A stretch of 64,000 bases of DNA from Paralvinella palmiformis (taxonomy: Eukaryota > Annelida > Polychaeta > Terebellida > Alvinellidae): NCBI GenBank assembly GCA_025642065.1, contig JAODUP010000308.1:186001-250000 (forward strand), given 5' to 3'. Of this stretch, positions 10,972-22,439 are shown one piece after another; the stretch's first letter is position 1; each line of letters begins with the position of its first letter. The translations under genes were made by a program, and so were the position numbers. The notes under the pieces were generated by a model, which worked only from the letters and a program-made list of their open reading frames with translations, made no database searches and was not told where the DNA came from.

Positions 10972-11814
10972 AACGTACAAAAATGTGGCAACGAAATGCA
11001 GGGGCTTGTCGCCAGAATAATATATAAAAAAATAGATTCAAATAAAAACAATCTGATTTAAATCAAACAATTCCGATTTTTTAAACCACGTTTTTACAAC
11101 CATATATAGCTGCTTTGTCCATGCGGAAATATACTATCGCATCTCAGGCGCCAATGGGTTGGTTACCCACTGACACTCTCCGATCGGGTGCCTTCGTGGC
11201 TCACAAAATACCCTGAGCTGCTCGGAAAATGCTGAAAGTCTCACACACTGAGTTATCCTGTAATTTCTGTTTCGGTGTCGTAATTCAGCTATAGTGTTAT
11301 GATATATATGCTACGTGAGGAGTAACAGGGACGTGTCTATGTCCTAATTAATAGCACACCTGGCCACATACCTCGATATAGTACCTATAGGTTAAAACCA
11401 CAGCAGGGCTATATGCCTGAACAATACGTTTCTTCTTTCACTTCGCTTCGTTACATTTGGAGATTGTTCGACACAAGCCGCTGACGTTTCGATTCAATTG
11501 AAGGTCGCACATAGGACCAATGTATGTCATAAAAGCACACGAAATATTCTTGTTTTACCGTTGTCCATTTCACCTCCTTTTCTCACCAAGTCACTTTCCT
11601 TTCACTATAGCCATGCAAGATTGATAAAAAATAATAATGTACATTTAATAAAGCACCTTTACAAATAAAAAGCCATTCGAAGGCGCCGCTCAGGAAAATT
11701 ACACAATAACTTAAATATTACCATCTATATCTATCTATATATATATACATTTGAAAGAAATACTATAATGGTCCAAAATATATATTTATAAATTACTAAC
11801 TAGTCTGAGGCAAT
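10971..11814. other. non-coding with an old SINE tail
   Basis: A remnant of the family A SINE tail at about 11418-11472 reads TTCTTCTTTCACTTCGCTTC then GTTACATTTGGAGATTGTTCG, matching the TTTCATCTTTGACTTCGCTT.. ..ATTACCTTTGGAGGTCGCTCG part of full copies. Its head is not recognisable. Nothing else was identified. Confidence 0.5.
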
Positions 11815-12045
11815 GTGATGACAATCTCCCAACATATGTGTGTAACTGAAATGTTTTATGGATTTGCCATATACGTCTCCCGTCACCTGACTGCGGCTAA
11901 GTTTGGTCTCCTGTTTATGCACGCTGCATCAAGATGTGATACCATTTGTTTTTATGGAAAGGAAATATTATATGGCAGTTTAAGACAGTTTCTATCATCT
12001 CCACTTCATTTTTATTCGGTTGTGTCGTGCTCAAAAGCCAGATAG
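11815..12045 (+). pseudogene. possible remnant of a repetitive HAxxGCDTxS-type gene
   Basis: This 76-codon frame contains LLFMHAASRCDTICFYGKEI followed by a short hydrophobic stretch. Many uncharacterised repetitive genes in invertebrates carry a motif close to FIHAxTGCDTTSxxxGxGK. The resemblance (HAA-S-R-CDT-I-CFYGKE) is suggestive, with the Gly before Cys changed to Arg. The motif is short and both sides are unsupported, so it may be a decayed fragment or a coincidence. Confidence 0.25.
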
Positions 12046-12254
12046 CCAACTGAGAGAGGTATTCATCCTCCTGTATTAACGAACATCGGCACTAATTAAG
12101 CGATGTGAATGATGCGAATGAGCACTTGTCTGTTTTCTGATTCCCTAAAATTGAAAACATTCAAGTATCATGTATCTGGTTGGCCCGTATTTTCTTTACC
12201 CTGAAAACACCCCCCTCCTATATCCAGCGTTCATTCCGGCCTAGCTTTAATTGG

Positions 12255-12348
12255 GTGCTCGGACAAATGCACAACGGACAAATACTCGCCGGACAAATGC
12301 CCATTGGACAAATGCTTACCAATAAAGTGGGACATTGGACAAATGCCC
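12255..12348. repeat. short tandem GGACAAATGC repeat
   Basis: GGACAAATGCnCAA/CC recurs five times in about 95 bases (TCGGACAAATGCACAA, CGGACAAATACTCGC, CGGACAAATGCCCATT, TGGACAAATGCTTACC, TTGGACAAATGCCCAAT). The array is old and unevenly spaced. A comparable ACATTTAGCCAA motif run occurs at about 44920-44975, with a different core. Confidence 0.7.
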
Positions 12349-12444
12349 AATAAGAAAAAAAAAATAAAGAAAAAAGAAATCAACGACAAAATTAAACAAA
12401 TTCTTTTAATTTATGTATATTCTAGCATGTGTGTCGACATCAAC

Positions 12445-12448
<4 letters not shown>

Positions 12449-12509
<61 letters not shown>
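12449..12509. repeat. (TA)n followed by (ATC)n microsatellite
   Basis: TA units to 12477, then about eleven ATC/TCA units to 12509. An apparent 77-codon frame here is only the translation of these repeats. Confidence 0.95.
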
Positions 12510-13769
12510 GAACATTCATTCACATTTCAAAAAGTAATATTATTCATTGTGATCTTTACTTGAATTGTATGGTGGGAGCAATCATCCAGAGAAAATCAAA
12601 TAGATCCCTCTTCTTCTTAGGGAAATCTTAGCGATATAATTTGCGAAGACGCTTCTCTCGCTCCTGAAGGTTGTTTCATCTTTAACTTCGCTTCATTACC
12701 TTTGTAATAGTGATAAAAATACTAATTTCTTTATCTCTAACATGTTAACTCAAACACAAACATTGTTAATACTCCATGAATTTTCTTTGTTCTCAGTTGG
12801 TCTATATCGTTGAGGTGTGGACTCAAAATTAACTTGTGAAATATTTGTAGTTACTATTTGATAAATGGACATGATGATTATATGGTGGAAAGTTTGTAAT
12901 AAATTGTATCATGGTTGCGTTATATTAACTGTATATGTATATATCCAAATAGATAAAAATGAACGGACCATGGCAATTAAATTGTTTTCATTTAAAAATA
13001 CGCCTTCCACAAACAAAAGAAAATAGGCTGCTAAATTACTTAACCACGTTCAATTATTTTCTGATCGGCTGTCAAGTGATCGAAAATTGTAGGCTGTCAA
13101 GTGACCGGGCTGTGAAATGACTTCTTTATTTACAGTTTCACAGTTTAGTTTTTTCAATACCATGTGTGCACAATTAAAGTGTTAATTAGCAAGAAAGTAG
13201 GTGCTCATGTAACATATTGTACTAGTATTGGCATTTAATTTCAATCATGTGGCACACATGTACACAATCACGTGTGTACAACCAGAGAGCTTTCGATTAT
13301 CTGGGAAGCGCACCCGTCCGCTACGTGCGCTACTGGTTCAAAATCCAAAATGGCGCGTCAAGGGTAACACCTTGGTTATAAATAGTATAGGGAATATAAT
13401 ATTATAATATTTGAATACTAACATACATGATATACAAATGGAAATCTAAACAAACGAAAAAAAGTTTTGTTTTGGTTTTAGTTCAATCTTTTGTTTAGTT
13501 TAATATTTTTTCTTGGTGGGAATTTATCCAATCTCCCACTTTATTGTTGATTATTTGTCAAATTTTCCTTTAATTGTATCTGCAATTATACACGAGAGGG
13601 AATTATGGGGTTTCGTAGTGGCTGTGTTGCCCCAGAAGCGCTTTCCTCTCGCCCCTGTATATCAAATATATCAGGCAATGTTTTGATTTTTGCGACTTCG
13701 GTAGAATTTAAACTGTTGACGGCAATAATGACGTTTGACTGCCAAATTAAGTTGTGCGGTTTTAATCAT
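12510..13769. other. non-coding with a SINE tail remnant
   Basis: A family A SINE tail fragment lies at about 12663-12705 (CTGAAGGTTGTTTCATCTTT, AACTTCGCTTCATTACCTTTG). ATGGCGCGTCAAG/GGTAACA at about 13350 resembles a tiny first exon with donor, but nothing supports it. A CpG-bearing segment surrounds 13300-13365. Confidence 0.4.
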
Positions 13770-14265
13770 ATATAATAACGATATTGTCAAGAAGCACTTG
13801 TAACTGTAGTCCTTGCCTTTGTTACATCTCGTATAGACTATTGCAACTCCGGCCTGTTATATGTCATATCTGATTATAACACCAATCGCCTTCAGCGAAT
13901 TCTGAATAGAGCAGCTTGCATAGTAACAAATACTCGAAAATATGATCATTTCACTAATTCTTCAAAAACTACATTGGCTACTTGTTAGACAGCGTATCCA
14001 TTTCAAAATGTTATTAATAACTTATAAATCTATTAATGATAAGGCGCCAGAATACCTGTGTGCCAGATACTATTGCGGGTTCCAGTGTCTCCGCTCAAGT
14101 CATATGGTGATTGTGCGTTTAGTGTCGCAGCCTCCACACTGCGGAATAGGTTGACAGATATTAGAAATGCGTCGCCTCTGGAACTTTTTTAATCTGTTCT
14201 AAAACACACCTGTTCAAGGTCGCTTTCATAAATAAATAATAATAATTATTATTATTATTATTACT
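13770..14265 (+). mobile_element. L2/CR1-like LINE, 3' remnant
   Basis: Plus-strand translation gives the C-terminal part of a non-LTR reverse transcriptase: ALVTVVLAFVTSRIDYCNSG, then NRLQRILNRAACIV, KYDHFTNSSK, and, after a frame change, LQKLHWLLVRQRIHFKMLLI with APEYLCARY. The RxDYCNS.L and LHWLxVRQRIxFK signatures are typical of the region after the polymerase core. The copy ends in a run of AAT/ATT units at 14222-14265, the usual L2-type tail. It is 5'-truncated (no endonuclease, no catalytic FADD) and has at least one frameshift, so it is dead. Confidence 0.8.
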
Positions 14266-14417
14266 ATTATCTAATTAAGAGATAACCAAGATAATGTCCA
14301 ATTATTGTAAATTAGCCAAAACATTCATAAGAAATTTTGTCCAGTTTTTGGCACATTAAGCCCCATATGGTCTATTTGATATAAGATAACTTACGTATCT
14401 GTATTGTTAATATCAGG

Positions 14418-14602
14418 GGCGCCTCCGTGGTCTAGTTGGTAGCGCGTTGGACCACAGATCATTACCACCCGTGTTCAAATACCGGCGTGGGCATATATGA
14501 AGGTTGTTTCGTCTTTCACTTCGTCTCATTACCTTTGGAGGTCGCTCGGCCCATTTAGCCTACATTGTGCATAAAAGTGGCCGTAAAACATCAATCATCA
14601 AT
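14418..14602 (+). mobile_element. SINE family A, full-length-like
   Basis: The tRNA-like head GCGCCTCCGTGGTCTAGTTG (A box region) is followed by GTGTTCAAATACC (B box, decayed from GGTTCGAATCT). The family body comes next: GTTTCGTCTTTCACTTCG, ATTACCTTTGGAGGTCGCTC, GGCCCATTTAGCCTAC, and AAAAGTGGCCGTAAAACATC. RNA polymerase III would start within the head. Full copies also lie at 19768, 51315 and 57775 (minus). Confidence 0.88.
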
Positions 14603-16699
14603 GTATAATTATATTTCCTCATGATAACTTGTAGGTGATAAATGAAACCTGCTGCTAATTAAGTTTAATTCCAATTTATTACAAGTACTTGTTATCCAGG
14701 CCTAACTGTGAATGACCACTGTCATTGAACTAGGAATTTCATCAGATTATAATTGTTTGTAATTGATAAATACATGATTAAAACATTAGCTAAAACACAA
14801 TATTCTACACAATCCAACATCGGGCACATTACAGTACCAATGTCAGACGCACTGACCATTTCCAGATATTAAAAATGCGTCATATCTTAAAAATGTTAAA
14901 TCTGTTCTAAAACACGTACATCTATTCAATATTCTCATTATTAATTATCATTTAAATCTCATAAAGAGTTTTTACAGACATATTATTTGAGGTATTATTA
15001 TATTACATACGCAGCGCCTTTGAATGTCTCCTGGTAGTAAGGGTGCTTTTATTAAATATATATTATTATTATTATTGTAATGTTCATTTTATATTGTGAG
15101 GGTGCTTTATTAAATATATATTATTATTATTATTAATTATATATTATTATTATTATTATTGTAATGTTCATTTTATATTGTGAGGATATTTAGAACACAG
15201 TTACTCCAGGCTAGCAAAACTATCACTTGACCCATTGAAGACCATTATGTGGTAAATGGCCATAAATTACCAAAACACAATTAAACACACATCACCATTA
15301 AGGATAATACGTCTAACATTCTCCCTGATGTCTGGCCATCATTAGTGATTACAAACACCAATAACATCATAACAATCATCATCATCATCATCATTTGTGA
15401 TTATCTTTATCATCATTACAACTGATCACTGTTTCATAATAACTGGATGAAATTATCCTATACGCTAGCATGTTAATGATATTTTACGAAGGATCATTCA
15501 AAACACGAGTCATCCAAGTTTTCTGATCAAAGCACATCAGTTGCCTGCACTCAGAGATATTTGATAAAATGCATTTATTCTCTATTATTATGCTATCCGT
15601 ACCAAATTTGTCTTAGTTTTCCAAATATTTTACCATCCAATAGTTCATCAAGTCTTAGACCATTATAAAAACTGGAAGCACAACACAAATACTCAATGCG
15701 CAGTTTTTATCACTGTAATTACCAGGTAAAGTATGCATTTAGTTTACAGTAACATGACATTCAAAATTTAGATAAGAAACTTATATTCTTCTCACGTCAA
15801 AAGTAACACATTCAAAAGCCAAATTACTGAAGTGGTCAGAAACCACCTTACTCTGGATTTAAGTATAAACGTCTGACTGTTGCTCTGTTCCGTTGCATGA
15901 AACATCTTATTGTTGTCGGAGCTGAACTGCTTCTCAATAACAACAAATCGTTTCTTCAGTTCTTTTTTTCAGTTTCTTCCTGTTTTTCAGTAGATATATG
16001 TTCCAAGTTGCCATCTATTGTTGGAAGATCAATGACACACTACTGTTCCTGATCTACAACTTTAAATTGAGTACCAGTAAATGCAAACACGATATCATAT
16101 GTGATTCATATCCGTAAATAAGAATTCATGAAACTATTACGATAATGAAAAAATATGATTTTGTTTTCTTAGCATTCCAATCTGAATGCAACATGTCCCA
16201 GAAATAATTATGAAGTATTGCTGTTTTATCGACACACTAGATCACACACAGTCGAGTAAATGAACAGCACAATCTCCAAAGTTAATACGATGGAATGATA
16301 GATGAAACATCTAAATATTACTAAAAACAAACACTATATAACATCAACATAGAATGAATCTTTAAAAACAACAGCCTAAACAGAAGAGGCACATCATTTA
16401 AGCAGCACGTGAAAACATTTAAATTTGATGGCGGATCTAATACATACAAATCAATCAAAGCTGCAGTAGTTACTGAGGTCTAAAAAAGAAAATAGAACGC
16501 AGGACAAACCTGGTTTATTGCTTATCAATATAATACAAAAATAATTCTGATATTCTGGAATGTAAACAAACTACAGTCAGGACTCCGGTAATAGTTTCCA
16601 TCTGTTGTTGTTATTGATAAACATTCCACAGTGTAGTAAAAGGGAATTCTCCAATGCACCTATTAACCTTTGTTAGTTTCACGTACTTCATTAATTATC
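14603..16699. other. non-coding; tandem duplication with ATT repeats
   Basis: About 15048-15185 holds a duplicated block: GGTGCTTT(TA)TTAAATATAT, then (ATT)n, then GTAATGTTCATTTTATATTG, seen twice in tandem. A short (ATC)n stands at about 15377-15396. No gene was recognised. Confidence 0.5.
15048..15185. repeat. tandem duplication of an ATT-rich block
   Basis: Two copies of a block of roughly 60-80 bases, each made of a TTAAATATATATTATTATTA part and a GTAATGTTCATTTTATATTG part followed by TGAGG. The second copy has an expanded ATT/ATTAATTAT inner run. Confidence 0.8.
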
Positions 16700-17725
16700 G
16701 TAAAATGAAGCCTTTTTCCACTTGGCGATGCACCAGAAGTGGACAAGATTATAAACAATACACCAAAGCGAGAAATCAGGCAAAATGGGAGTGTCGTAAA
16801 TCACCAAAGGAGTTCGAGAAGAAACTAGCAAAAGAGAGTAAGAAAACCCCTTCTATAAATACGCACAATCTAAACTTAAAACAAGAACAGGCGTTGCACA
16901 CTTAGTCCGAGAAGGTGGTAGTCTCACCACAACAGACAAGCGGCAGGCGGATGTATTAAACAACTTTTTCTCTTCTGTATTCACAAGAGAAGATACAAAC
17001 AACATGCCGGATACATTCACTAGCCGTACAGACAGTGAATTGATGTAGTTATGCATCTTGGTAGCCGAATAAACGCATAGAGTTTCACGTGCACAAAGAG
17101 GGAGTCCAGGTTAACTTACAGACCACAGAACTTGAAAAGGATCTTGGTGTGTATGTTGACACCAAGTTAACATTCAGCATGTATCATATGTGTACCTTGA
17201 TAATGCAACAGTGAAGACTTTGTACACCTCTCTAGTTAGACGACATCTCGTATATGGGAACACTGCCTGGTGCTCAGTATTAAAAAAAGACTGTGAACTG
17301 TGAACATCGAGCAACAAAACTAACCCCGGCATTGAGAGACCTGTCTTATGTTGAGAGGATTATTACCCTAGATCTACCCAGCCTCTACTATAGACGAGCT
17401 AGAGGTGACATGATAGAGACATATAAACACATGTCTGGAATATATGCAGTAGATGCTGAGTACATCAAACCAGATACATCATTTACTAGGGGTCACAGTT
17501 TCAAGTTAAAGAAAGATCAAAGAAACATATCAGGCAACTGGAGTGGTTAGTGCACCCTCACTAAATGCATTTAAAAACAGACTAGATAGTCATTGGCGGC
17601 AGTATAGATCTAGCCAACAATCGGTACATGATGTATATAATTTAAACAAGTCTAATTTAGAAAAGCCTCGACCTGATACAGGCCATGTAGCCTAGCTAAA
17701 ATCAGAAGAGGAAGAGTATGAGAGT
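16700..17725 (+). mobile_element. CR1/jockey-like LINE, internally deleted copy
   Basis: The first part (16700-17045) translates to the linker between endonuclease and reverse transcriptase: YKQYTKARNQAKWECRKSP, EFEKKLAKESKK, then in another frame REGGSLTTTDKQ and VLNNFFSSVFTREDTNNMP. The second part (17055-17720) is the post-polymerase region: LYTSLVRRHLVYGNTAW, QRRATKL-like, LPSLYYRRARGDMIETYKHM and YIKPDTSFTRGHSFKLKK. The polymerase core between them (about 1 kb in the relative at 32290-33455) is gone, so an internal deletion joins the two. The end GCAGAAGAGGA-like tail (17700-17715, CAGAAGAGGAAGAGTATGAG) is shared with the other copy. Stops and frameshifts make it dead. Confidence 0.85.
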
Positions 17726-18001
17726 ATGTGTAGAGATCGGCAATCCTCGGTAAATTGGCCGACCAATCAGGAGCTGGCTACCTTTTTGAGTTCTTTCGTA
17801 ATAACCGTCTACGGGAGCCGTGATTTATAGTATTTTACTCTATTAAAATCGACTTTGGTTGACATACTGAAAAGCTATTGGATAAAATCATTGACCTAAA
17901 AGAAAACTAGACCGAACACAGCCGCCGATTTGATGGCAAACAGGTCCCAACTTCCGGTCGAGGAAAAAGGCAACGCAGACTGGAAAATCAGGTTTATAAA
18001 T
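17726..18001 (+). promoter_or_regulatory. possible promoter/5' UTR of the THAP-type exon
   Basis: An ETS-type site ACTTCCGGT lies at about 17950-17958, 50 bases before the THAP-type ATG. CpGs are present near 17918-17962. An in-frame upstream ATG at 17933 would add 23 residues. The placement is inferred from the exon next to it. Confidence 0.3.
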
Positions 18002-18072
18002 ATGGTGAATTATTATTGTGTCGATGGTTGCATAAGCCGTGGAAATAATACAAACGGGATATATTTTCATCG
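18002..18072 (+). CDS. THAP-type zinc finger, first exon (partial)
   Basis: ATG at 18002 opens MVNYYCVDGCISRGNNTNGI then YFH and a split Arg codon, ended by donor CG/GTAACT at 18072/18073. A start Met followed within a few residues by Cys-x3-Cys, a basic stretch and F-H-R is how THAP domains begin; these are C2CH zinc-dependent DNA-binding domains of about 90 residues shared by THAP proteins and P-element transposases. The second half (a conserved Pro, a Trp, then C-x2-H) must lie on later exons, which I did not find. The THAP Met is chosen as start because the domain normally begins at the initiator. An in-frame ATG at 17933 is the alternative. Whether this is a host gene or a P-element-like transposon is open. 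Confidence 0.6.
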
Positions 18073-19065
18073 GTAACTATAAGGAAAACATTTAAAATAG
18101 CTGTTAAAGTGGGGTTTTTTGGCGGGAAATTAAGCTTAACTATTATTATATTTAGCCTATTCTACAACTCCCGGCCTGTCGCTGACGTTTGATGCCAACT
18201 AAACTAGATCTACGGACTTACATAAAACGACATTTACATATTTCATGGTATATAATAGGACACGAATAATACAGGTTGTCTGCACACACAAAATTATAAT
18301 GCACGCATCACAATAAATGTCCGTATTCATAAGTTCAAAACTCGAATCACAGCCGCTTCAACGTTGCTTTTTGCCTCTACTGGAAGTCAGCGCTGTTTGG
18401 TCATGGCGGCCCATTCAAACACCACTGACTGCTCGGTCTGGTTTTGTTTTAGGTCAATGGATAAAATCAAATATTATTATCTGTTTTTGACAGTTTAAAA
18501 GCAGATTAGTTAGTTGTGACTGCAAACATAACGAAGAGTAAACTGCACTGTGAGAAAATAATGACTCCCTTTTCAGGGCGAAATCCTGAACAGGATTTAC
18601 TATCCCCTGAAATAATCGTTTGTTCATGGGATTCTCTTCAAATTTATGTGACAAGGTAGAAGGTATATTCATGCTTATATTGATCTTTCAGATGAAAAAA
18701 AAACATCTGAAATACACACGGCTATTTCGTATTATAAAACTCACACTTACTTACTTACTTAAATTTGATAAGTATAAATTTAATTAATTTCTCACATATT
18801 TATGGGAGACATCTGGATATTCTAGAAAGAAGGTGTAACGCGTGTAGGGTGTTATGTGCGGAAGAAGTAGCGCATACACATTCACCAACACATGCCACAG
18901 TCAAACCATACAAATTAATTAACTAATCAAGTTGTGAATATGTTCAGCTATGCCTATGTTGACTAAATTAGATCTAAAGACTATATTAAAATGCCCATAA
19001 AGAAATATATATACATTATCCACGAGACGGAATCATATAACTCACGCCACATGCATTTTAAGATA

Positions 19066-19141
19066 TAATACATAAGTGAATGATACTCGCTCTAGAAGTA
19101 TATATAATACATAAAAGTGAATGATACTTGCTCTAGAAGTA
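19066..19141. repeat. tandem duplication, unit about 38 bp
   Basis: Two adjacent copies of ACATAAGTGAATGATACTCG with CTCTAGAAGTA, differing at a few bases (AAGTGAA versus AAAGTGAA; ACTCGC versus ACTTGC). Confidence 0.85.
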
Positions 19142-19706
19142 GGTGTTAAATGCCGGTAGATCTAATTATATACTATATGACCAGAACGCGCTTTATAAAC
19201 GAGGTGTGGTGTTCTGGTCAATGCTGCGGCTCCGAATGAATCGGGAAGCCAAGGACGTGCATGATTGGCTGAAAGCTGGATTCTGATACCAGATAGTCAG
19301 TATCGCCCAGAGATCAAGGCGGGAAAATATCCTCCTAACTGATAGGGTACTGCAACGATCCGACCAGCTCAAAGCCACGACATGCATATCCCAGGTGTAA
19401 CACACCCAGCAAATAAGACGCGTATCGTCACGAGAGGTTTCACCAGATTAACGTAAAGTATTATAATACTAATTTTTAATTACCTTATCTACTTTCAACA
19501 CTAGAAAAAGACCAGGGTCAAAAGTTATCCAGCTTCTTATTGGCCAGTACTTCGGGAATCTTCGGTATGAAAAGGACCATTATGGGATGGTCATATTTTA
19601 AAATGCGGTTTAATAAGTTTTTTTATAGAAGGAAACTAGATCTACATTTTTAATTCGTAAGTTGTTTTGTCCTTGCGTAGAGATAAGGTAAGAATTATTA
19701 TCTTTA

Positions 19707-19716
<10 letters not shown>

Positions 19717-19746
<30 letters not shown>
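19717..19746. repeat. (TA)n microsatellite
   Basis: GTGTGTG followed by about 15 TA units, 20 bases before a family A SINE. Confidence 0.95.
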
Positions 19747-19750
<4 letters not shown>

Positions 19751-19767
19751 CTTTTAAATGTTCATTG

Positions 19768-19951
19768 GGTGCCTCCGTGGTCTAGCGGTAGCATGTTGGA
19801 CCACAGATCACCACCACCCGGATTCGATGCTCGGCGTGGGCATATCTGAAGGTTGTTTCATCTCTGACTTCGCTTCATTACCTTTGGAGGTTGCTCGGCC
19901 CATTTAGCCTACCATGTGTACAAAAGTGGCCGTAAAACATCAACCATCATC
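19768..19951 (+). mobile_element. SINE family A, full-length, with target duplication
   Basis: Head GCCTCCGTGGTCTAGCGGTA with B box GGATTCGATGC, body GTTTCATCTCTGACTTCGCT, ATTACCTTTGGAGGTTGCTC, GGCCCATTTAGCCTACC and end GTGGCCGTAAAACATCAACC. The flanks repeat TTAAATGTT(C/T)ATTG (19754-19767 and 19952-19965), one mismatch in 14, which is a target-site duplication of the length made by LINE machinery. The insertion is therefore complete and moderately young. Confidence 0.93.
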
Positions 19952-20489
19952 TTAAATGTTTATTGCTGTGGAAATCCTTAATTACTCCAAATTAGGTTAT
20001 GAATAATTAGTATACTTTTGACTTGTCTTAATTAAAGGTGAATGTCATTGTGTGGTTGAATCGGTGTAATTAGAGCTAGATCTAGTAGATGTGCTTACTG
20101 CCACGTGTTGAGTATGATTAATAGATGGACATACTTAGTTTTGTTTTATAACAATTGGGTTTAAAACAGGACGTCAGAATATAAATTATTTAAAAAAAGA
20201 CAGTAGAATTAAGCTTAAAGGAGTACTTTTCTCAGGTTTGGCTATGACCAATATATGCTGACCTGTTTTAAAGTGTATGGGTTTCTCTACCGATTACTAC
20301 TGGCATTTTTTGCATTTAGCAACGAGAAGGCATATTTTATAGTAAAATTCCACCAGATTTATCAGTATTATTTGAAGACATTAATCTCCAGCTCCAAGAT
20401 TTGTCAGCCAATCAGCGAGCGATACGTCACCAGTGCTTAACGTACCGACTTCCGGTTATGTTTCCAACGTGTAAACATATCGAATTCTT
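19952..20489. other. non-coding; ETS-type site near the right end
   Basis: ACTTCCGGTTATG at about 20449-20461 resembles an ETS-type promoter site just upstream of the P2X7-tail-like frame. No other feature was recognised. Confidence 0.4.
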
Positions 20490-20785
20490 GTCTTGGATTA
20501 CTTTGTGTATTGTAATAATTACCCGGTCATAGTCTCAAATATTCCACCTTATGATTTTGAACCAGTATATTATAATTCTGATTTATTAATTACTGAAAGT
20601 ACTAAGAGTGACACAGAAACAGAGTTCATAAATACCGAGAACAATCAACATCTAGTCGGAGCTGTCAGCTGTCATTTCAGAATGGTGTTCGTGCGAGCAA
20701 TGCGTTTCAATACCTAAAGCTAGCGTCTATAGAATGTACATTTTGTTGTGAATTATCAAAACATATACATGCAGCTTAGATCTTG
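20490..20785 (+). pseudogene. P2X7-receptor-tail-like cysteine domain, frameshifted
   Basis: One frame reads SNIPPYDFEPVYYNSDLL and an acidic spacer. A second frame gives SEWCSCEQCVSIPK (about 20678-20719). A third gives LASIECTFCCELSKHIHAA and a stop. In order these match the P2X7 intracellular-domain type found alone in many invertebrate proteins: a PYxFEP start, an acidic linker, WCxCxxC, then xExxCCxE. Three frames are needed within 300 bases and no splice sites fit between them, so this looks like a broken copy; errors in the sequence could also cause it. It has no channel domain and is not a P2X receptor. It lies 2.4 kb downstream of the THAP-type exon on the same strand, but a link is not shown. 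Confidence 0.55.
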
Positions 20786-22060
20786 TTACTTCAGACATTG
20801 TATTTGTAGATCTATTCTAGACTTTAAATCTACTCTGGAATTTAAATAACCAAGACAAAATTTACATCACCGAAGAACACTTTATTCGTGTTTAATTCTT
20901 TACAGATCATACAGGCAGTTCACTTATTGAGTTTATGGAAAACCTGGCCCTAAAAACAGAATTACTATACCATCATGGGTTCAACAATAATAAGAAACAA
21001 ATACCCCGAAGAAAATGGTGTATATGAGGGATATCATGAAATTATTTAGTCCGATAAATGAACTGATAATATTTTACAGTTGAGATCTTATATATTCAGT
21101 ACTTTCACATTTCAAATATTTATTCGGATTCTGTGTTATTACACACCTTATATATATATATATATATATATATTAAATGACTTAATTCTGTTCTTATTAC
21201 AATATTTGATACATAGCTGTATCATGTCAATGATATTACACACATGAAACACATTTTATTGAGACAGCTAAGTAATACATACCCTTATCAATATAAGATA
21301 TGGTTTAGACAAAAAATAAACATCTACATATAATTTCATGGAGTTTACTTCACAAAGTGAAGTCATTTTGACAAAACATTCATTTTCTATATTCATTAGT
21401 TACAAGCTCAATATGTATATTCCAAAGGCAATTCAAATAATTCCACTTCAATGTTCAGTCAATATTACAACTAATTTGGTCCATGAATAAAAACATACAA
21501 TGACATGAATACTGAAAACACAGCAATGAAGATGGGCTGAACTGCATCAATCTCATACATATGTAATTGTCTAATTACAACCATATATGATAAGTAAAGG
21601 AGTATTAATATGCATTTCATTCATGAATATTAGGGGTGTTGATTATAGGTAATTAATACATAAAAATAACTTACTACTGAGGCAAGTTCCACAAAACAAA
21701 GCAATATTTTCTTGTATATTAATACATCATCCATATAATCCACCCCACCCAAATTGTCCATGCAATAACACAATGTTTGATTCATTTATTGGCTTTAATT
21801 AGACAATTTCTTATTTGAAATAGACTTATTTCACTAGCTTGTGAAATGAACACGTACGTGTTACACGTTAATGCTTTTAGCCCTATTAAGATTCAAGAAG
21901 GAAGTATTTGTTGGCTAAAAGTTATTTTGTAGCTCAAAATAATCAACTTAATTCAGATGTATCTTGCTAAATTGGTTGGCAGATAATTAAATAGTCCTTG
22001 ACACATTTCACATTAGGCACCAAGTGATTTTGTTTCAATAATTATAACTAAAGTGCAAAC
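20786..22060. other. non-coding, AT-rich; (TA)n
   Basis: A (TA)n microsatellite at 21148-21173. No gene or shared repeat was recognised. Confidence 0.5.
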
Positions 22061-22099
22061 ATTATGTGGTACAAAAATCAGGAATTATTTTTTCTTTGA

Positions 22100-22280
22100 A
22101 TGGAACATATTGCGTTGTTTCGTAGCTGAACATCGGAACCGCGTTCGTTGACGCCAAGGGTCCCGAGCATCGGAACGGTGTATGCTGGTGACATTGACCT
22201 AATGGCTGGTGATAAAGAGCCGAGTACTGAGCAAGCATGCGGGTATTTAAGTATTCTGAGGCGTCCCGGATCTCGGTACT
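22100..22280. repeat. dispersed repeat with CCGAGCATCGGAAC motif
   Basis: GCTGAACATCGGAACCGCG and CCGAGCATCGGAACGGTG with TGCTGGTGACATTGACC resemble, on the opposite strand, the segments at 22440-22550 and 41572-41735 (CAGCAAACACnnTTCCGATG, GCTCGGATAC). Units occur in both orientations, so this may be a foldback or palindromic DNA element. The boundaries are not clear. Confidence 0.5.
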
Positions 22281-22439
22281 TTTCACAATGACGTTGATAT
22301 AGATCTAGTTGGACTGATGTGATATCGACCTCCTTAATTTATTCTTGTTTGTTCAAAGGTTTCGAAAGCCTCAACCTAACTTTAGACAAAATAAAATGTA
22401 TTATGCTCAGCCGCCATATTTAAAAACAGAGATAACGGA

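Larger units (their letters stand above)
18073..19767. other. mostly non-coding; small duplication
   Basis: No second THAP exon was recognised. ATGGCGGCCC at about 18402 starts an open frame without support. The minus-strand 70-codon frame at 19193-19405 has no recognisable motif. A (TA)n at 19717-19746 leads into a SINE. Confidence 0.4.

Noticed and set aside
12304..12537. 77-codon frame ending in poly-Tyr/Ile
   Set aside because: Mostly a translation of (TA)n and (ATC)n microsatellites.
19193..19405. Possible Tc1/mariner-like minus-strand frame (MCYTWDMHVVALSWSDRCST)
   Set aside because: No DD34D/E residues, no helix-turn-helix and no inverted ends; the likeness was only to composition.
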